Assembly (NCBI RefSeq): GCF_051297175.1
Contig: NZ_JBINNY010000001.1
Span: 1,426,001 to 1,490,000 of the forward strand
DNA length: 64,000 nt
Direction: 5' to 3'
Source of the DNA: Dryocola sp051297175
GTDB taxonomy: Bacteria; Pseudomonadota; Gammaproteobacteria; Enterobacterales; Enterobacteriaceae
Below are positions 29,074-37,348 of the stretch, in pieces. The stretch's first letter is position 1. Every line of letters begins with the position of its first letter. A program made the translations under genes and the position numbers. Below the pieces are notes generated by a model, which saw nothing but the letters and a program-made list of their open reading frames with translations, did no database searches and was not told the origin of the DNA.

Positions 29074-29234
29074 GGGAAGACGTTGAAAATGAGCTTTGGG
29101 TGTGGCGTCCGGTATTAAGAAACATGTGCACGGTTGCCGAGGTCAAGTCCGGGATAGTCACATGTGAAGACCTCCTGAAGCTAAACGCTCTTATAGAGAT
29201 GACCGATTATCTGAACGCACCACCGGAGAAGTAA
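29074..29234 (+). CDS. T-like extension of the tail chaperone, read by -1 frameshift
   Basis: The -1 frame has no start with a ribosome site, but it codes DVENELWVWRPVLRNMCTVA and IVTCEDLLKLNALIEMTDYL to 29234, ending one base before the tape measure start. It overlaps the first chaperone frame from at least 28944. A run C-CCT-TTT-TTC (28974-28983, in register for two overlapping XXXYYYZ heptamers) is a slip candidate. A slip near the GCGAAAGG close to the end is also possible. The exact site is unresolved. Confidence 0.7.
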
Positions 29235-30803
29235 ATGGTTATACGAGAATTACTGATCCGCCTGGGGCTGACTGGTGCGGATAGTGTTGGTAAGGGGCTG
29301 GATAATGTTGACGGGAAGGTAGATAAAACCATCCAGTCATTCGGTGCTCTCGGAGGCGTATTAGCAACTGTTTTCGGTGCGCTGACGATATCCAATATTG
29401 CTAAAACCGCCGATAGCATGCAGTCATTTGAGGCTCGTATCGGTATGCTCAGTCAGACCGTTACCGACTCTGCGACAGCATTTGATGAGGTGGCTCAGCA
29501 TGCAGCTGATTCTCGCCAGTCTATTGATTCCTACGCAACCTTTTACCTTCGCGTGGGTAATGCTGCAAAGAGCGTCGTAACGTCGCAGGAAGAGTTGTTG
29601 TCAATTACCGACACCGTTTCTAAAGCAATGGTTGTAGGCGGTGCCACAGCAGAAGAACAGTCTTCAGCTCTGCTGCAGTTCGCACAGGCATTAGGTTCAG
29701 GGGTGTTGCAGGGCGATGAGTTCCGATCGCTTGCAGAAGCTGCGCCAATGTTACTTGATAAAATTGGGGAGGCTTTGAAAATTCCTCGCGAAGAGCTTAA
29801 GAAGATGGCTGCAGATGGGAAGCTGACGACCCGGGCTGTCCTCGGTGCATTGAAAACCATTGGCCCTGAGTTCGATAAGGCGTTTCAGCAGATGCCACTC
29901 ACTATTGGACAGGCTCTGACAATCGCCGGTAATAAGTGGGATCAGTTCATTGCCAGAATGAACCGTAGCAGCGGTGCGGTAACCTGGATTGCTAATAAAT
30001 TCCTGTGGCTGGCAGATAAGGTTGAATACTCACTCGACGTGGTTACTGATGCGTTAGGTGGGGCTGAGAACGCTGTAAAACTCCTTGGTGTAGTGCTTGG
30101 GTCTGCCGGTCTTGTTGGCGCTGTGTACCTGCTTTCAGCTGCTTTTACGGCGCTATCAAGCCCTCTGTTCCTCATCATCGGTACGCTGGCTGCTTTGTTT
30201 CTCGTTGGTGATGACGTTAATGCATGGCTTAAAGGGCAGAATTCTTTGCTTGGCGATGCAATAGGGCCAGCAAGTGAGTATCAGAAATCAATAGAAGGTA
30301 TCACTGCGGCAATACAGGGAACCGTAGAGCAGATAAAGGCGCTGGTAAATTTCATAGGCGAGCTTGATAGTGCAATGCATTCATCCGTTCTAATGGACAT
30401 CAATAAAGCCATCACCGGCAGTGCGGAGTGGGCAAGGGATGCCCTTGGTTTGAATGATGGCGAGCCATCTAATGGTATTTCTGACGGACTAAAAAACTCT
30501 GCAGAGGGATGGAGGCAGTACAACGAAAGAACCGCAGCCGGGAAATCATTCATCACTTCTCCAACAAACTTGCTAAGCACACCAAACACCCTTGAGAGCA
30601 TGACCAGAAGCGCAGGCGCAGCTTATGACCGAGATAGATCTTTAATGGGGGGGACATTTTCTCCAAATATGAATGTTTATCTAACCGTACCTGCAGGAAC
30701 AACTGCAGAGCAACAGGGTGTCATCAAAGATTCGGCAGAAAAATACTATGGTGTTGAACGTGATTGGCTGGGCAACACTCTGAACTTCAACACAGGAGGC
30801 TAG
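29235..30803 (+). CDS. Tail tape measure protein
   Basis: 522 aa. The N-terminal domain is the tape-measure type (DSMQSFEARIGMLSQTVTDS, ATAEEQSSALLQFAQALGSG, LQGDEFRSLAEAAPMLLDKI). The middle has hydrophobic stretches (LLGVVLGSAGLVGAVYLLSA; FLIIGTLAALFLVGD). At 522 residues it implies a fairly short tail, roughly 75-80 nm by the usual 1.5 angstrom per residue. The C-terminus is polar. Confidence 0.95.
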   Translation: MVIRELLIRLGLTGADSVGKGLDNVDGKVDKTIQSFGALGGVLATVFGALTISNIAKTADSMQSFEARIGMLSQTVTDSATAFDEVAQHAADSRQSIDSYATFYLRVGNAAKSVVTSQEELLSITDTVSKAMVVGGATAEEQSSALLQFAQALGSGVLQGDEFRSLAEAAPMLLDKIGEALKIPREELKKMAADGKLTTRAVLGALKTIGPEFDKAFQQMPLTIGQALTIAGNKWDQFIARMNRSSGAVTWIANKFLWLADKVEYSLDVVTDALGGAENAVKLLGVVLGSAGLVGAVYLLSAAFTALSSPLFLIIGTLAALFLVGDDVNAWLKGQNSLLGDAIGPASEYQKSIEGITAAIQGTVEQIKALVNFIGELDSAMHSSVLMDINKAITGSAEWARDALGLNDGEPSNGISDGLKNSAEGWRQYNERTAAGKSFITSPTNLLSTPNTLESMTRSAGAAYDRDRSLMGGTFSPNMNVYLTVPAGTTAEQQGVIKDSAEKYYGVERDWLGNTLNFNTGG

Positions 30804-30804
30804 C

Positions 30805-31503
30805 ATGGCAACTGATGTGCTTGGCTTCCTATGGAACTCATCAGGCGACAGCACTTTCCGGCTAAACGATCCTGGCGTTGGTAATCTTGAGTTCGATACT
30901 CTGGACCAGGAGACGCATGAGTGGAAACGCGACGTTACGATGAATCCGGTCGAGAATGGTTCTCCGATATCCGATCACATAATCCGGCAGCCGAAAAAGA
31001 TAACCGTTGCCGGGATGATAAGTAACGCGCCTATAACAGGAGTGTTAACCCAGGCATCTAACGCCATCGCGACAGGATTCGACGGTGAGGACAGAGTAAA
31101 TACAGCGATAAAGCAGCTGGATTCCCTCTATCTTTCCAATGAACTTGTCACCATCTACACCAAAAACTATACGTATGTGAACATGCTCATCCTGGATATA
31201 AACATCCCTCGACGTGTTGAGGACGGTGACGCGATTAATTTCACGATAGATGCCGTTCAGTCCGACATAGTGAGCACCGCAACAACGGAAATCCCACCTG
31301 GAGTAGGTGTGAGAAAAACCGATGCAGGTAAGCCGAGCACATCAAATTCAACTGATTCTGCGACCGCAAACCGGGCTACGCCTACAAAGAATGTCGGGAA
31401 AAACACCGGCTCCATTCTAAGTCAGGCTGCGGATGGGTTGTCGGCCTCTGGCAGCAGGTTAAATGACTACCTCAGGAAAATTATAGGTAACGTTACTCCA
31501 TGA
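30805..31503 (+). CDS. Baseplate or Dit-like tail protein, 232 aa
   Basis: Starts MATDVLGFLWNSSGDSTFRL, with HIIRQPKKITVAGMISNAPI and LVTIYTKNYTYVNMLILDIN, then a Ser/Thr-rich C-terminal part. This is the pattern of the distal tail/baseplate proteins next to the tape measure gene in related myoviruses. It overlaps the next gene by four bases. Confidence 0.8.
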   Translation: MATDVLGFLWNSSGDSTFRLNDPGVGNLEFDTLDQETHEWKRDVTMNPVENGSPISDHIIRQPKKITVAGMISNAPITGVLTQASNAIATGFDGEDRVNTAIKQLDSLYLSNELVTIYTKNYTYVNMLILDINIPRRVEDGDAINFTIDAVQSDIVSTATTEIPPGVGVRKTDAGKPSTSNSTDSATANRATPTKNVGKNTGSILSQAADGLSASGSRLNDYLRKIIGNVTP

Positions 31504-31841
31504 CCCCACTCAACTTTCAGCCAGGATTTACTGACCAGACGTTACAAGCCGTATTCGATGACACACCGGTATCTCTCAGGCTGCGCTGGAATGAACGATT
31601 CGGTTTCTGGTCGCTGGGCATTTACGACCGGGAGTCCTTGCCAATCATTACCGGGGTGAAACTTGTGCAGAATTACCCGCTGCTAAAGAACTTCAGTTTC
31701 GATAAATTCTCAGGCGATATCTACTTCATCCGGACGTATGGTGAAAAAGTGCGTCCTGATATCGATTCGGTTGGAGGCGATCACCTTTTGGTGTATGCCA
31801 CTAAGGAAGAAATAGATGAGCTTGTTTCTACGAACGGGTGA
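31500..31841 (+). CDS. Baseplate-associated protein, 113 aa
   Basis: MTPLNFQPGFTDQTLQAVFD, then LRWNERFGFWSLGIYDRESL and IYFIRTYGEKVRPDIDS. A small beta-rich protein conserved between the Dit-like and hub genes in this phage type. Specific role unknown. Confidence 0.78.
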   Translation: MTPLNFQPGFTDQTLQAVFDDTPVSLRLRWNERFGFWSLGIYDRESLPIITGVKLVQNYPLLKNFSFDKFSGDIYFIRTYGEKVRPDIDSVGGDHLLVYATKEEIDELVSTNG

Positions 31842-32751
31842 GATAATTGTGGGCCAGCCGCAGGGCGAAGCCGTCAGCATTAAAGACCTCCGCTTTGAGT
31901 TCAATATCACCAAAACAGCAAGCAAAACCGCAAACGAAGCCTCTCTCAAAATCTACAACGCCGCACCCAGCACCATCACTTTGATGGAGACCGTAAATAA
32001 CGTGGTCATCATCAAGGCTGGTTACGTTAACGACATCGGCGCTATTACCATCTTCACTGGAACTACATGTCGAAGCCTCACGTATCAGGACGGGCCTGAC
32101 ATCATCACTGAGATGGAGCTACGGGACAGTGTAATCCCGTTACGGGATGCGAAGATAAGCGTTTCATTTCCGCCAAATACTTCAGCAATGACGGTGCTTG
32201 ATGGTGTCGCGAAAAATTTTGGACTTCCAATTAAGAAGAGCATCAGCAAGGTGCAGGACAAGCAATATATTGGCGGCTATGCCTACAACGGCCGCGTCCG
32301 GGATGCTATGGACAGGGTATGCAATTATCTTGGGCTGGAATGGAGTGCGCAGGACAGCGAAATCCAGATCATAAAAAAGGGTGGTGTATACGCAGACACT
32401 GCAGTTGTCCTTTCGAAGGATACTGGAATGATTGGCTATCCCCGGCGCGAAGCAAAGACGATGACCGAAAAGACTGCTGCAAAGCAGGGCATCAAGTACG
32501 GGCAGAAGGGCATTGTCAGAACGGTAGTAGATGTAGAAGACCCGACCGCCAAGCTTAAAGACCGGGTGACTCTTGAGGTGCAGGGATACAGGGTGAAATC
32601 GCTGTTAAACCCGGCAATTTACCCTGGCGCTTACGTGCAGGTGAAATCCCGCGGTATTGATGGTGAGTTCTTCCGAGTGGAAGAGGCGCGTTATAGCGGC
32701 GATACCCACGGCCAGGAATGGAGCGTGGAAGCGCTACTGAGGTTTATCTAA
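31816..32751 (+). CDS. Baseplate hub protein, 311 aa
   Basis: MSLFLRTGEIIVGQPQGEAV and LRFEFNITKTASKTANEASL open a hub-type beta-barrel. AMTVLDGVAKNFGLPIKKSI and NPAIYPGAYVQVKSRGIDGE belong to the phage late control/gpD-like (gp27-like) architecture. It connects the tube to the spike. Overlaps its neighbours on both sides. Confidence 0.83.
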   Translation: MSLFLRTGEIIVGQPQGEAVSIKDLRFEFNITKTASKTANEASLKIYNAAPSTITLMETVNNVVIIKAGYVNDIGAITIFTGTTCRSLTYQDGPDIITEMELRDSVIPLRDAKISVSFPPNTSAMTVLDGVAKNFGLPIKKSISKVQDKQYIGGYAYNGRVRDAMDRVCNYLGLEWSAQDSEIQIIKKGGVYADTAVVLSKDTGMIGYPRREAKTMTEKTAAKQGIKYGQKGIVRTVVDVEDPTAKLKDRVTLEVQGYRVKSLLNPAIYPGAYVQVKSRGIDGEFFRVEEARYSGDTHGQEWSVEALLRFI

Positions 32752-33425
32752 TGGCAGATAACAGTGATGTAGTTGAGGCGCTCAGGCGGCTTGTGAGCAC
32801 GGAAATGGACACGGTTAACACTGCATTGCCTTGCACAGTAGTGAGCTACAACGGCGGGCGGGTAACAGTAAAGCCAGACGGCGAGAAGATTTACGCAGAC
32901 GGCGACACGAACGCATATCCAGTGCTGAGTGATTTGCGGTTGGTGTGGCCGCAGTTTGCTGGCGGGCAGGCTGGAATCAAAGGGCCGGTGCAGTCTGGCG
33001 ATCGGTGTTTATTGATTGTGTGCCAGCAGGCCACGGACGGAAGCGATGACACCAGGCGTTTCGATATCATCGATTCATACGTTATTCCAGGGGCTGGATA
33101 CAGCGATGCCGTGCCGGGCAATGACGACATGCGTATGTACTTTGGTGATGCATTTATCGCCTTTGATGCTAACGGGAAGATGACTATTAACGCACCGGGT
33201 GGGGTGGAAGAGATAACGCCACTTCACGCGGTAAAAGGCCAAATGACTGTTGAGAAGCTGTTTACCTACCAAGGTGGCATGACTGGAGGCGGCGGAGGCT
33301 CATCGGTGGCCACCATTACTGGCACTATGCAGGTGACTGGCGACGTTGTCATTAACGGAATCAAGATCGGCACGCACCATCACCAGGGAGATAGCGGCGG
33401 CAACACGGGAGGTCCGGAAAACTAA
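32751..33425 (+). CDS. Baseplate spike protein with Gp138 N-terminal OB domain
   Basis: 224 aa from ATG 32751, which shares a base with the hub stop (TAATG). The first half (ALPCTVVSYNGGRVTVKPDG, PVQSGDRCLLIVCQQATDGS) is the Gp138-type OB domain. The end is Gly- and His-rich with a HHHQGDSGGNTGGP-like tail (IGTHHHQGDSGGNTGGPE), as found in iron-tipped membrane-piercing spikes. The GT-HHHQ signature supports a metal-binding tip. Confidence 0.9.
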   Translation: MADNSDVVEALRRLVSTEMDTVNTALPCTVVSYNGGRVTVKPDGEKIYADGDTNAYPVLSDLRLVWPQFAGGQAGIKGPVQSGDRCLLIVCQQATDGSDDTRRFDIIDSYVIPGAGYSDAVPGNDDMRMYFGDAFIAFDANGKMTINAPGGVEEITPLHAVKGQMTVEKLFTYQGGMTGGGGGSSVATITGTMQVTGDVVINGIKIGTHHHQGDSGGNTGGPEN

Positions 33426-33489
33426 TTTCTTGCTAGAAGTTGCAAGTATTAAGTAGGATCATGTTTATTACGGATAATGGAGATTGAAT

Positions 33490-33852
33490 ATGTCAATCAC
33501 GCTGAAAGTGCACGCCGGTGATTTCAAGTATGCAAGGTTGGTAACCCCAATGTTAGGTGAGAATTATCTGGAGATGAGCTCATCGTTTTTAGGCGGTAAT
33601 CAGAAATACCCTAAGAGCAAAATCGCATCACTTGAAGTATCCGGTGGGGCGAAAGGGAAAAATGTAGCAGGCACTGCAGGTGGAGCGTTAGTTGGGGGCG
33701 TGCTGCTAGGTGGGTTCGGGGTGCTGGTAGGGGCGCTTGCTGGGGGAAATAAAAACCAGACAATTTTTGCTGTTGAGTTTAATGACGGTAAAAAATCGCT
33801 CCTCGAAATGAAAACAAAAGATTTTAGCAAAATCCAGGCCCTTTGCTTCTGA
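33490..33852 (+). CDS. Glycine-zipper protein inserted in the tail operon, 121 aa
   Basis: ATG 33490 (MSITLKVHAGDFKYARLVTP). The centre is a glycine-zipper membrane-type segment (AGTAGGALVGGVLLGGFGVL, then VGALAGG) followed by IFAVEFNDGKKSLLEMKTKD. No tail protein of related phages has this form. It has 64 free bases before it and its own terminator after it, so it looks like a moron: a gene added for lysogenic or early infection effects. It could act in the host membrane. Confidence 0.75.
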   Translation: MSITLKVHAGDFKYARLVTPMLGENYLEMSSSFLGGNQKYPKSKIASLEVSGGAKGKNVAGTAGGALVGGVLLGGFGVLVGALAGGNKNQTIFAVEFNDGKKSLLEMKTKDFSKIQALCF

Positions 33853-33856
33853 CTCC

Positions 33857-33878
33857 AACCCGCTTCGGCGGGTTTTTT
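33857..33878 (+). terminator. Terminator after glycine-zipper gene
   Basis: AACCCGC-ttcg-GCGGGTT followed by a T run. Confidence 0.88.
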
Positions 33879-33889
33879 ATTGGTGATTT

Positions 33890-34231
33890 ATGCTTGATTT
33901 CAGACTGACCGACAACAAGATCGTATTCACAAACGGACTGTTGCAGTACGTAGACGGCGCTGAACGCGTGAGGCAGCAGATTGAATTCAGGCTAAGCCTT
34001 TGGCGCGGTGAGTGGTTTCTGGATAGTGAATTCGGTACGCCTTATTTGCAGGACGTGCTGGGTAAACAGATAACACTCAACGGCGCACTATCAGCTATCC
34101 GAACTGAGATTTTTGACGTCGATGGCGTGACCGGGATCGTGGAGTTTACGTACAATTTTGAACGGGCAAACAGGAAGTTGAGTATCGAATTTACGGCCAG
34201 CACCGATTACGGGTTGGTTCAATATCCCTGA
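33890..34231 (+). CDS. Baseplate wedge protein, gp25/DUF2634 type
   Basis: 113 aa. MLDFRLTDNKIVFTNGLLQY, VRQQIEFRLSLWRGEWFLDS and FGTPYLQDVLGKQITLNGAL are the gp25-like lysozyme-fold wedge pattern (R-Q-x-I-x-x-R-L, and G-x-P). It initiates sheath attachment to the baseplate. Confidence 0.9.
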   Translation: MLDFRLTDNKIVFTNGLLQYVDGAERVRQQIEFRLSLWRGEWFLDSEFGTPYLQDVLGKQITLNGALSAIRTEIFDVDGVTGIVEFTYNFERANRKLSIEFTASTDYGLVQYP

Positions 34232-34250
34232 TTAACAAACCCTTCAATAT

Positions 34251-34275
34251 GCCTCGCGTCGTGCGGGGCTTTTTT
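34251..34275 (+). terminator. Terminator after gp25-like gene
   Basis: GCCTCGC-gtcgt-GCGGGGC followed by TTTTTT. Confidence 0.85.
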
Positions 34276-34295
34276 ATGCCTGGAACAAGGTGATT

Positions 34296-35714
34296 ATGGC
34301 TGATTACATTACAAAAACAGGCTTCGATAAGCCGACATTGCCGGAGATGGTTCAGGATATCGGCGATGCAATGGAAACGGTCGTAGGGCCAATTAACAGG
34401 GAAGCAGATTCAACTACCGGGCAGTGGATCGGAATTGAGGCAGAGCAGAACGCCATCCACTTCGAAACAGAAGAGGAATTGTGGGCGAGTCGTTTCCTTG
34501 CGTCTGCTGAGGGCTTTGCTCTTGATGCGCTGGGTGACTGGATGGGCGGCATTACTCGCCACGGAAAAACAACGACGAAGGTTAACGCTGTCATCTACGG
34601 AACAGAATCAGCGCTTGTACCTGCTGGATCCCTGGCGTCTTTCGGCAATTACCAATTTCGATTGACCGCTGACTATTCAATATCCCGCTCTACTTTGCTG
34701 GATGGCGAGGTGAGGGTGGCGAATAACACGCAGGCAACATACACCATCCGCATTGCTGGCGTTGATCACACATATACAAAGGTATCAGGCGATACGGTTA
34801 ACAGCATTGCCACAGGGCTTGCTGCGGTCGTTGATGCAACAAGCCAATACTCTGCGACGGCTAACGGTTCGGTGATTCACCTGACGTCTGAAAACCTTAT
34901 TGAAGGCTTTGCGGTTTCACTGACTGCCGGTCTGTCATGGCAGTTAATTGGCTCTCCCGCAATCTTTGAAGCTACCGAATCCGGGCCAATCGTCGTGCCT
35001 GTCGGTGGATTGAATAACCCAGTAAGCGCCATTACCGGATGGACAGGGGTTAATAACCTGGTGCAGGGCGCAACAGGTTCAAATCGAGAATCCGATACCG
35101 ATTATCGACAGCGCCTGTATCAAAGCCGCTCATCGTCAGGTGGAGCCGCAACCATACCCGCTATTGAAACACGACTTATCACCGAAGTAAGTGGCGTCAC
35201 GCTGGCGAAAGTAATCGAAAACGACACGATGTCGACCGTTGACAGCATTCCACCAAAAGCCATACATACCATCGTTTCTGGCGGTCTTGAGCAGGATATT
35301 GCTGATGCTATCTGGAAGTACAAGGGGGCAGGAATAGCAACATACGGCTCAATTGCGATCACTGTCTATGACCGGTACGAAAGGCCACACCTGGTTAACT
35401 TCTCACGCCCTACAGAAGTGGATATTTACGTCAAAGTTGATGTGGTCCTGCTTGATACTGAGGAACCGCTGCCAGCAACCGTTGTGGATGCAATTAAGCA
35501 GGGCGTTGTGGCTTACGGAGCAACACTTGGCTTGGGTGATGATGTGATCACACAGCGCATCTACGGTTACATCTACGCGAACACAACCGGCATCGGGAAA
35601 ATGACCGTCACTGTAAGCACTGATGGAACCACGTTTGCTGAAACCAATATTTCAGTTGCCGAAAACTCATTTGCTTCCTTCTCTGCTGAAAATGTGGAGG
35701 TCACAGGTGTCTGA
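34296..35714 (+). CDS. Baseplate J-type protein
   Basis: 472 aa from ATG 34296 (MADYITKTGFDKPTLPEMVQ) after AAGGTGA. The family core is ESDTDYRQRLYQSRSSSGGA (read here with NRESDTDYRQRL), then TLAKVIENDTMSTVDSIPPK and AIHTIVSGGLEQDIADAIWK. It forms the baseplate wedge with the next gene, which starts 8 bases before its stop. Confidence 0.95.
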   Translation: MADYITKTGFDKPTLPEMVQDIGDAMETVVGPINREADSTTGQWIGIEAEQNAIHFETEEELWASRFLASAEGFALDALGDWMGGITRHGKTTTKVNAVIYGTESALVPAGSLASFGNYQFRLTADYSISRSTLLDGEVRVANNTQATYTIRIAGVDHTYTKVSGDTVNSIATGLAAVVDATSQYSATANGSVIHLTSENLIEGFAVSLTAGLSWQLIGSPAIFEATESGPIVVPVGGLNNPVSAITGWTGVNNLVQGATGSNRESDTDYRQRLYQSRSSSGGAATIPAIETRLITEVSGVTLAKVIENDTMSTVDSIPPKAIHTIVSGGLEQDIADAIWKYKGAGIATYGSIAITVYDRYERPHLVNFSRPTEVDIYVKVDVVLLDTEEPLPATVVDAIKQGVVAYGATLGLGDDVITQRIYGYIYANTTGIGKMTVTVSTDGTTFAETNISVAENSFASFSAENVEVTGV

Positions 35715-36462
35715 TGAATGGGCTGATATCGATTTCCTCGCACTGATACGCCAGCGACCCACAGACTGGCTTAAGAAGGGCGGGCAGGTGCCAGACCTGT
35801 TTGCTGCGGTTGGCGTGATGCATCCTGAAATAGAAGCGCGCGCTAAATACATCTACCTCACCCAAAGCATATACAACGCCCATGGCATAGAGCTGGATAG
35901 GTTCGGTCAGTACGTCGATGTAGGGCGAGATGGAATGTCTGACGATGATTATCGTCGGGCGATCATGCAAGCAAAACTGGCAACTTCATTTAGCGGTACA
36001 CCAGATAACGTCATGGTCGTAACTGCCACTACAACATCAAGTTCTGATGTTGAGCTCGTTGAGCTATTCCCGGCCGCATTCAGCGTTCATGCCACCGGCC
36101 CCTACGTCCCAACAAATATCAACGCGATTGTTGACCGTGCATCAGTTGCGGGCGTCCGCGCCTATTCAACTCACGACTATGGGCTCAATGGGTTTTCCCT
36201 GGCAGGCATAGACACAAACTCCGGACAGGCTTTAGCAGTCGGGGTAAACACGGCAATGCAGGTTGATGAAGACACGGCGCTTGGACTTAACAGGGGCTCC
36301 GTATTCATTGCTGGCTCGTACCTTGACGCGGCTGGATCAGTGTCGGGGGTTCTTGAGGTGAACGGTTCATATCTTGGCGTCGCTGACGACGATTACCTTC
36401 TTATTTTCTCCCGTGACTATGGCGTCACCGGGACGATGCTCTGCGGCGCTATGCCTAAGTGA
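35707..36462 (+). CDS. Baseplate/tail protein of DUF2612 type
   Basis: GTG 35707 (V-S-D-E-W-A-D-I-D-F) follows TGGAGGTCACAG. 251 aa. Features are RAKYIYLTQSIYNAHGIELD, RDGMSDDDYRRAIMQAKLAT and GTPDNVMVV, then repeated strands with AGSYLDAAGSVSGVLEVNGS. The gene corresponds to the gpI-like neighbour of gpJ. Confidence 0.9.
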   Translation: MSDEWADIDFLALIRQRPTDWLKKGGQVPDLFAAVGVMHPEIEARAKYIYLTQSIYNAHGIELDRFGQYVDVGRDGMSDDDYRRAIMQAKLATSFSGTPDNVMVVTATTTSSSDVELVELFPAAFSVHATGPYVPTNINAIVDRASVAGVRAYSTHDYGLNGFSLAGIDTNSGQALAVGVNTAMQVDEDTALGLNRGSVFIAGSYLDAAGSVSGVLEVNGSYLGVADDDYLLIFSRDYGVTGTMLCGAMPK

Positions 36463-36470
36463 GAAATTAA

Positions 36471-36707
36471 ATGGCTATAACATCCTTTGCAGCAACTGAC
36501 GTCACTTATTCAGATGGTCAGAACAATAAAGAACCGGTACCGGATGAGATTCTGGCTAGCGGTTTTGTTCCTCCTGTGCGCATGCCTGATGGCTCCATAT
36601 CAGCGGGGAGCAAATTAGCGGCTAATCACCTCAACACTCTACTAAACGACCTGTACGCGCAAATTGCAGATTTAAAGGCACGAGTAGAAACTCTTGAGGG
36701 GGCGTAA
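36471..36707 (+). CDS. Small tail protein with C-terminal coiled coil, 78 aa
   Basis: MAITSFAATDVTYSDGQNNK, then SKLAANHLNTLLNDLYAQIA and DLKARVETLEGA. The terminal helix is a trimer-type coiled coil, so it probably bridges the baseplate and the tail-tip proteins that follow. Overlaps the next start by one base. Confidence 0.78.
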   Translation: MAITSFAATDVTYSDGQNNKEPVPDEILASGFVPPVRMPDGSISAGSKLAANHLNTLLNDLYAQIADLKARVETLEGA

Positions 36708-37348
36708 TGGCTGAAATAACACTTAAGTATTTAACCGATTTGCCATCCGCCACCGAAGCAGATGTGGGTGATTTGCTGCATGTGAATCAATCGGGTAATG
36801 ACAGGTCAATGACCATCTCCGTGCTTCTTAAATCAGTAATTGATGCGGTTTATCCGGTAAATAGCGCTCACTTCTTTGCGGATGCAACAAATCCTAACGT
36901 TACCTGGCCGGGTACGACATGGGCACGAATTCCGGGGGCAGGCAAAACTATCAGGTTGGCCAACACTACCGGCAGCGACGTTCTACAGCAGGGAGGCAGT
37001 GATGCAATCACCCTGTCTACAGCTAATCTCCCGACTCACTTTCATACCGTGGACTTAAAGACAGGTCAGTTTGACCACGGAACTAAATCTACCGGTGAGG
37101 ATAATCACAGCCATACGGTGCCGTTAAAAAGTATCGGTAGATTGACTGGTGGTTCATATGACGGCAGTAGCGATGACATTGTTTCTACGCAATCAACTAA
37201 CACATCAAATTATAAACATGCTCATACCGTAGCGATAGGAGCTCATGACCATCCTGTCAAAGGTAACACCGGCAATGCCGGGGCAGGATCTGAATTCACA
37301 ATTGCAAACCAATACGTAAAACTTGCAGGCTGGTACAGGACCGCATAA
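36707..37348 (+). CDS. Tail-tip/collar-type protein with His-rich metal-binding C-terminus
   Basis: 213 aa. The N-terminal 45 residues (LKYLTDLPSATEADVGDLLH) are related to the N-terminus of the next protein, so both probably bind the same site on the virion. The C-terminal half has NLPTHFHTVDLKTGQFDHGT, DNHSHTVPL and KHAHTVAIGAHDHP, repeated HxH motifs that bind metal in tail-fibre tips of the collar type. It probably contacts the receptor. Confidence 0.83.
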   Translation: MAEITLKYLTDLPSATEADVGDLLHVNQSGNDRSMTISVLLKSVIDAVYPVNSAHFFADATNPNVTWPGTTWARIPGAGKTIRLANTTGSDVLQQGGSDAITLSTANLPTHFHTVDLKTGQFDHGTKSTGEDNHSHTVPLKSIGRLTGGSYDGSSDDIVSTQSTNTSNYKHAHTVAIGAHDHPVKGNTGNAGAGSEFTIANQYVKLAGWYRTA

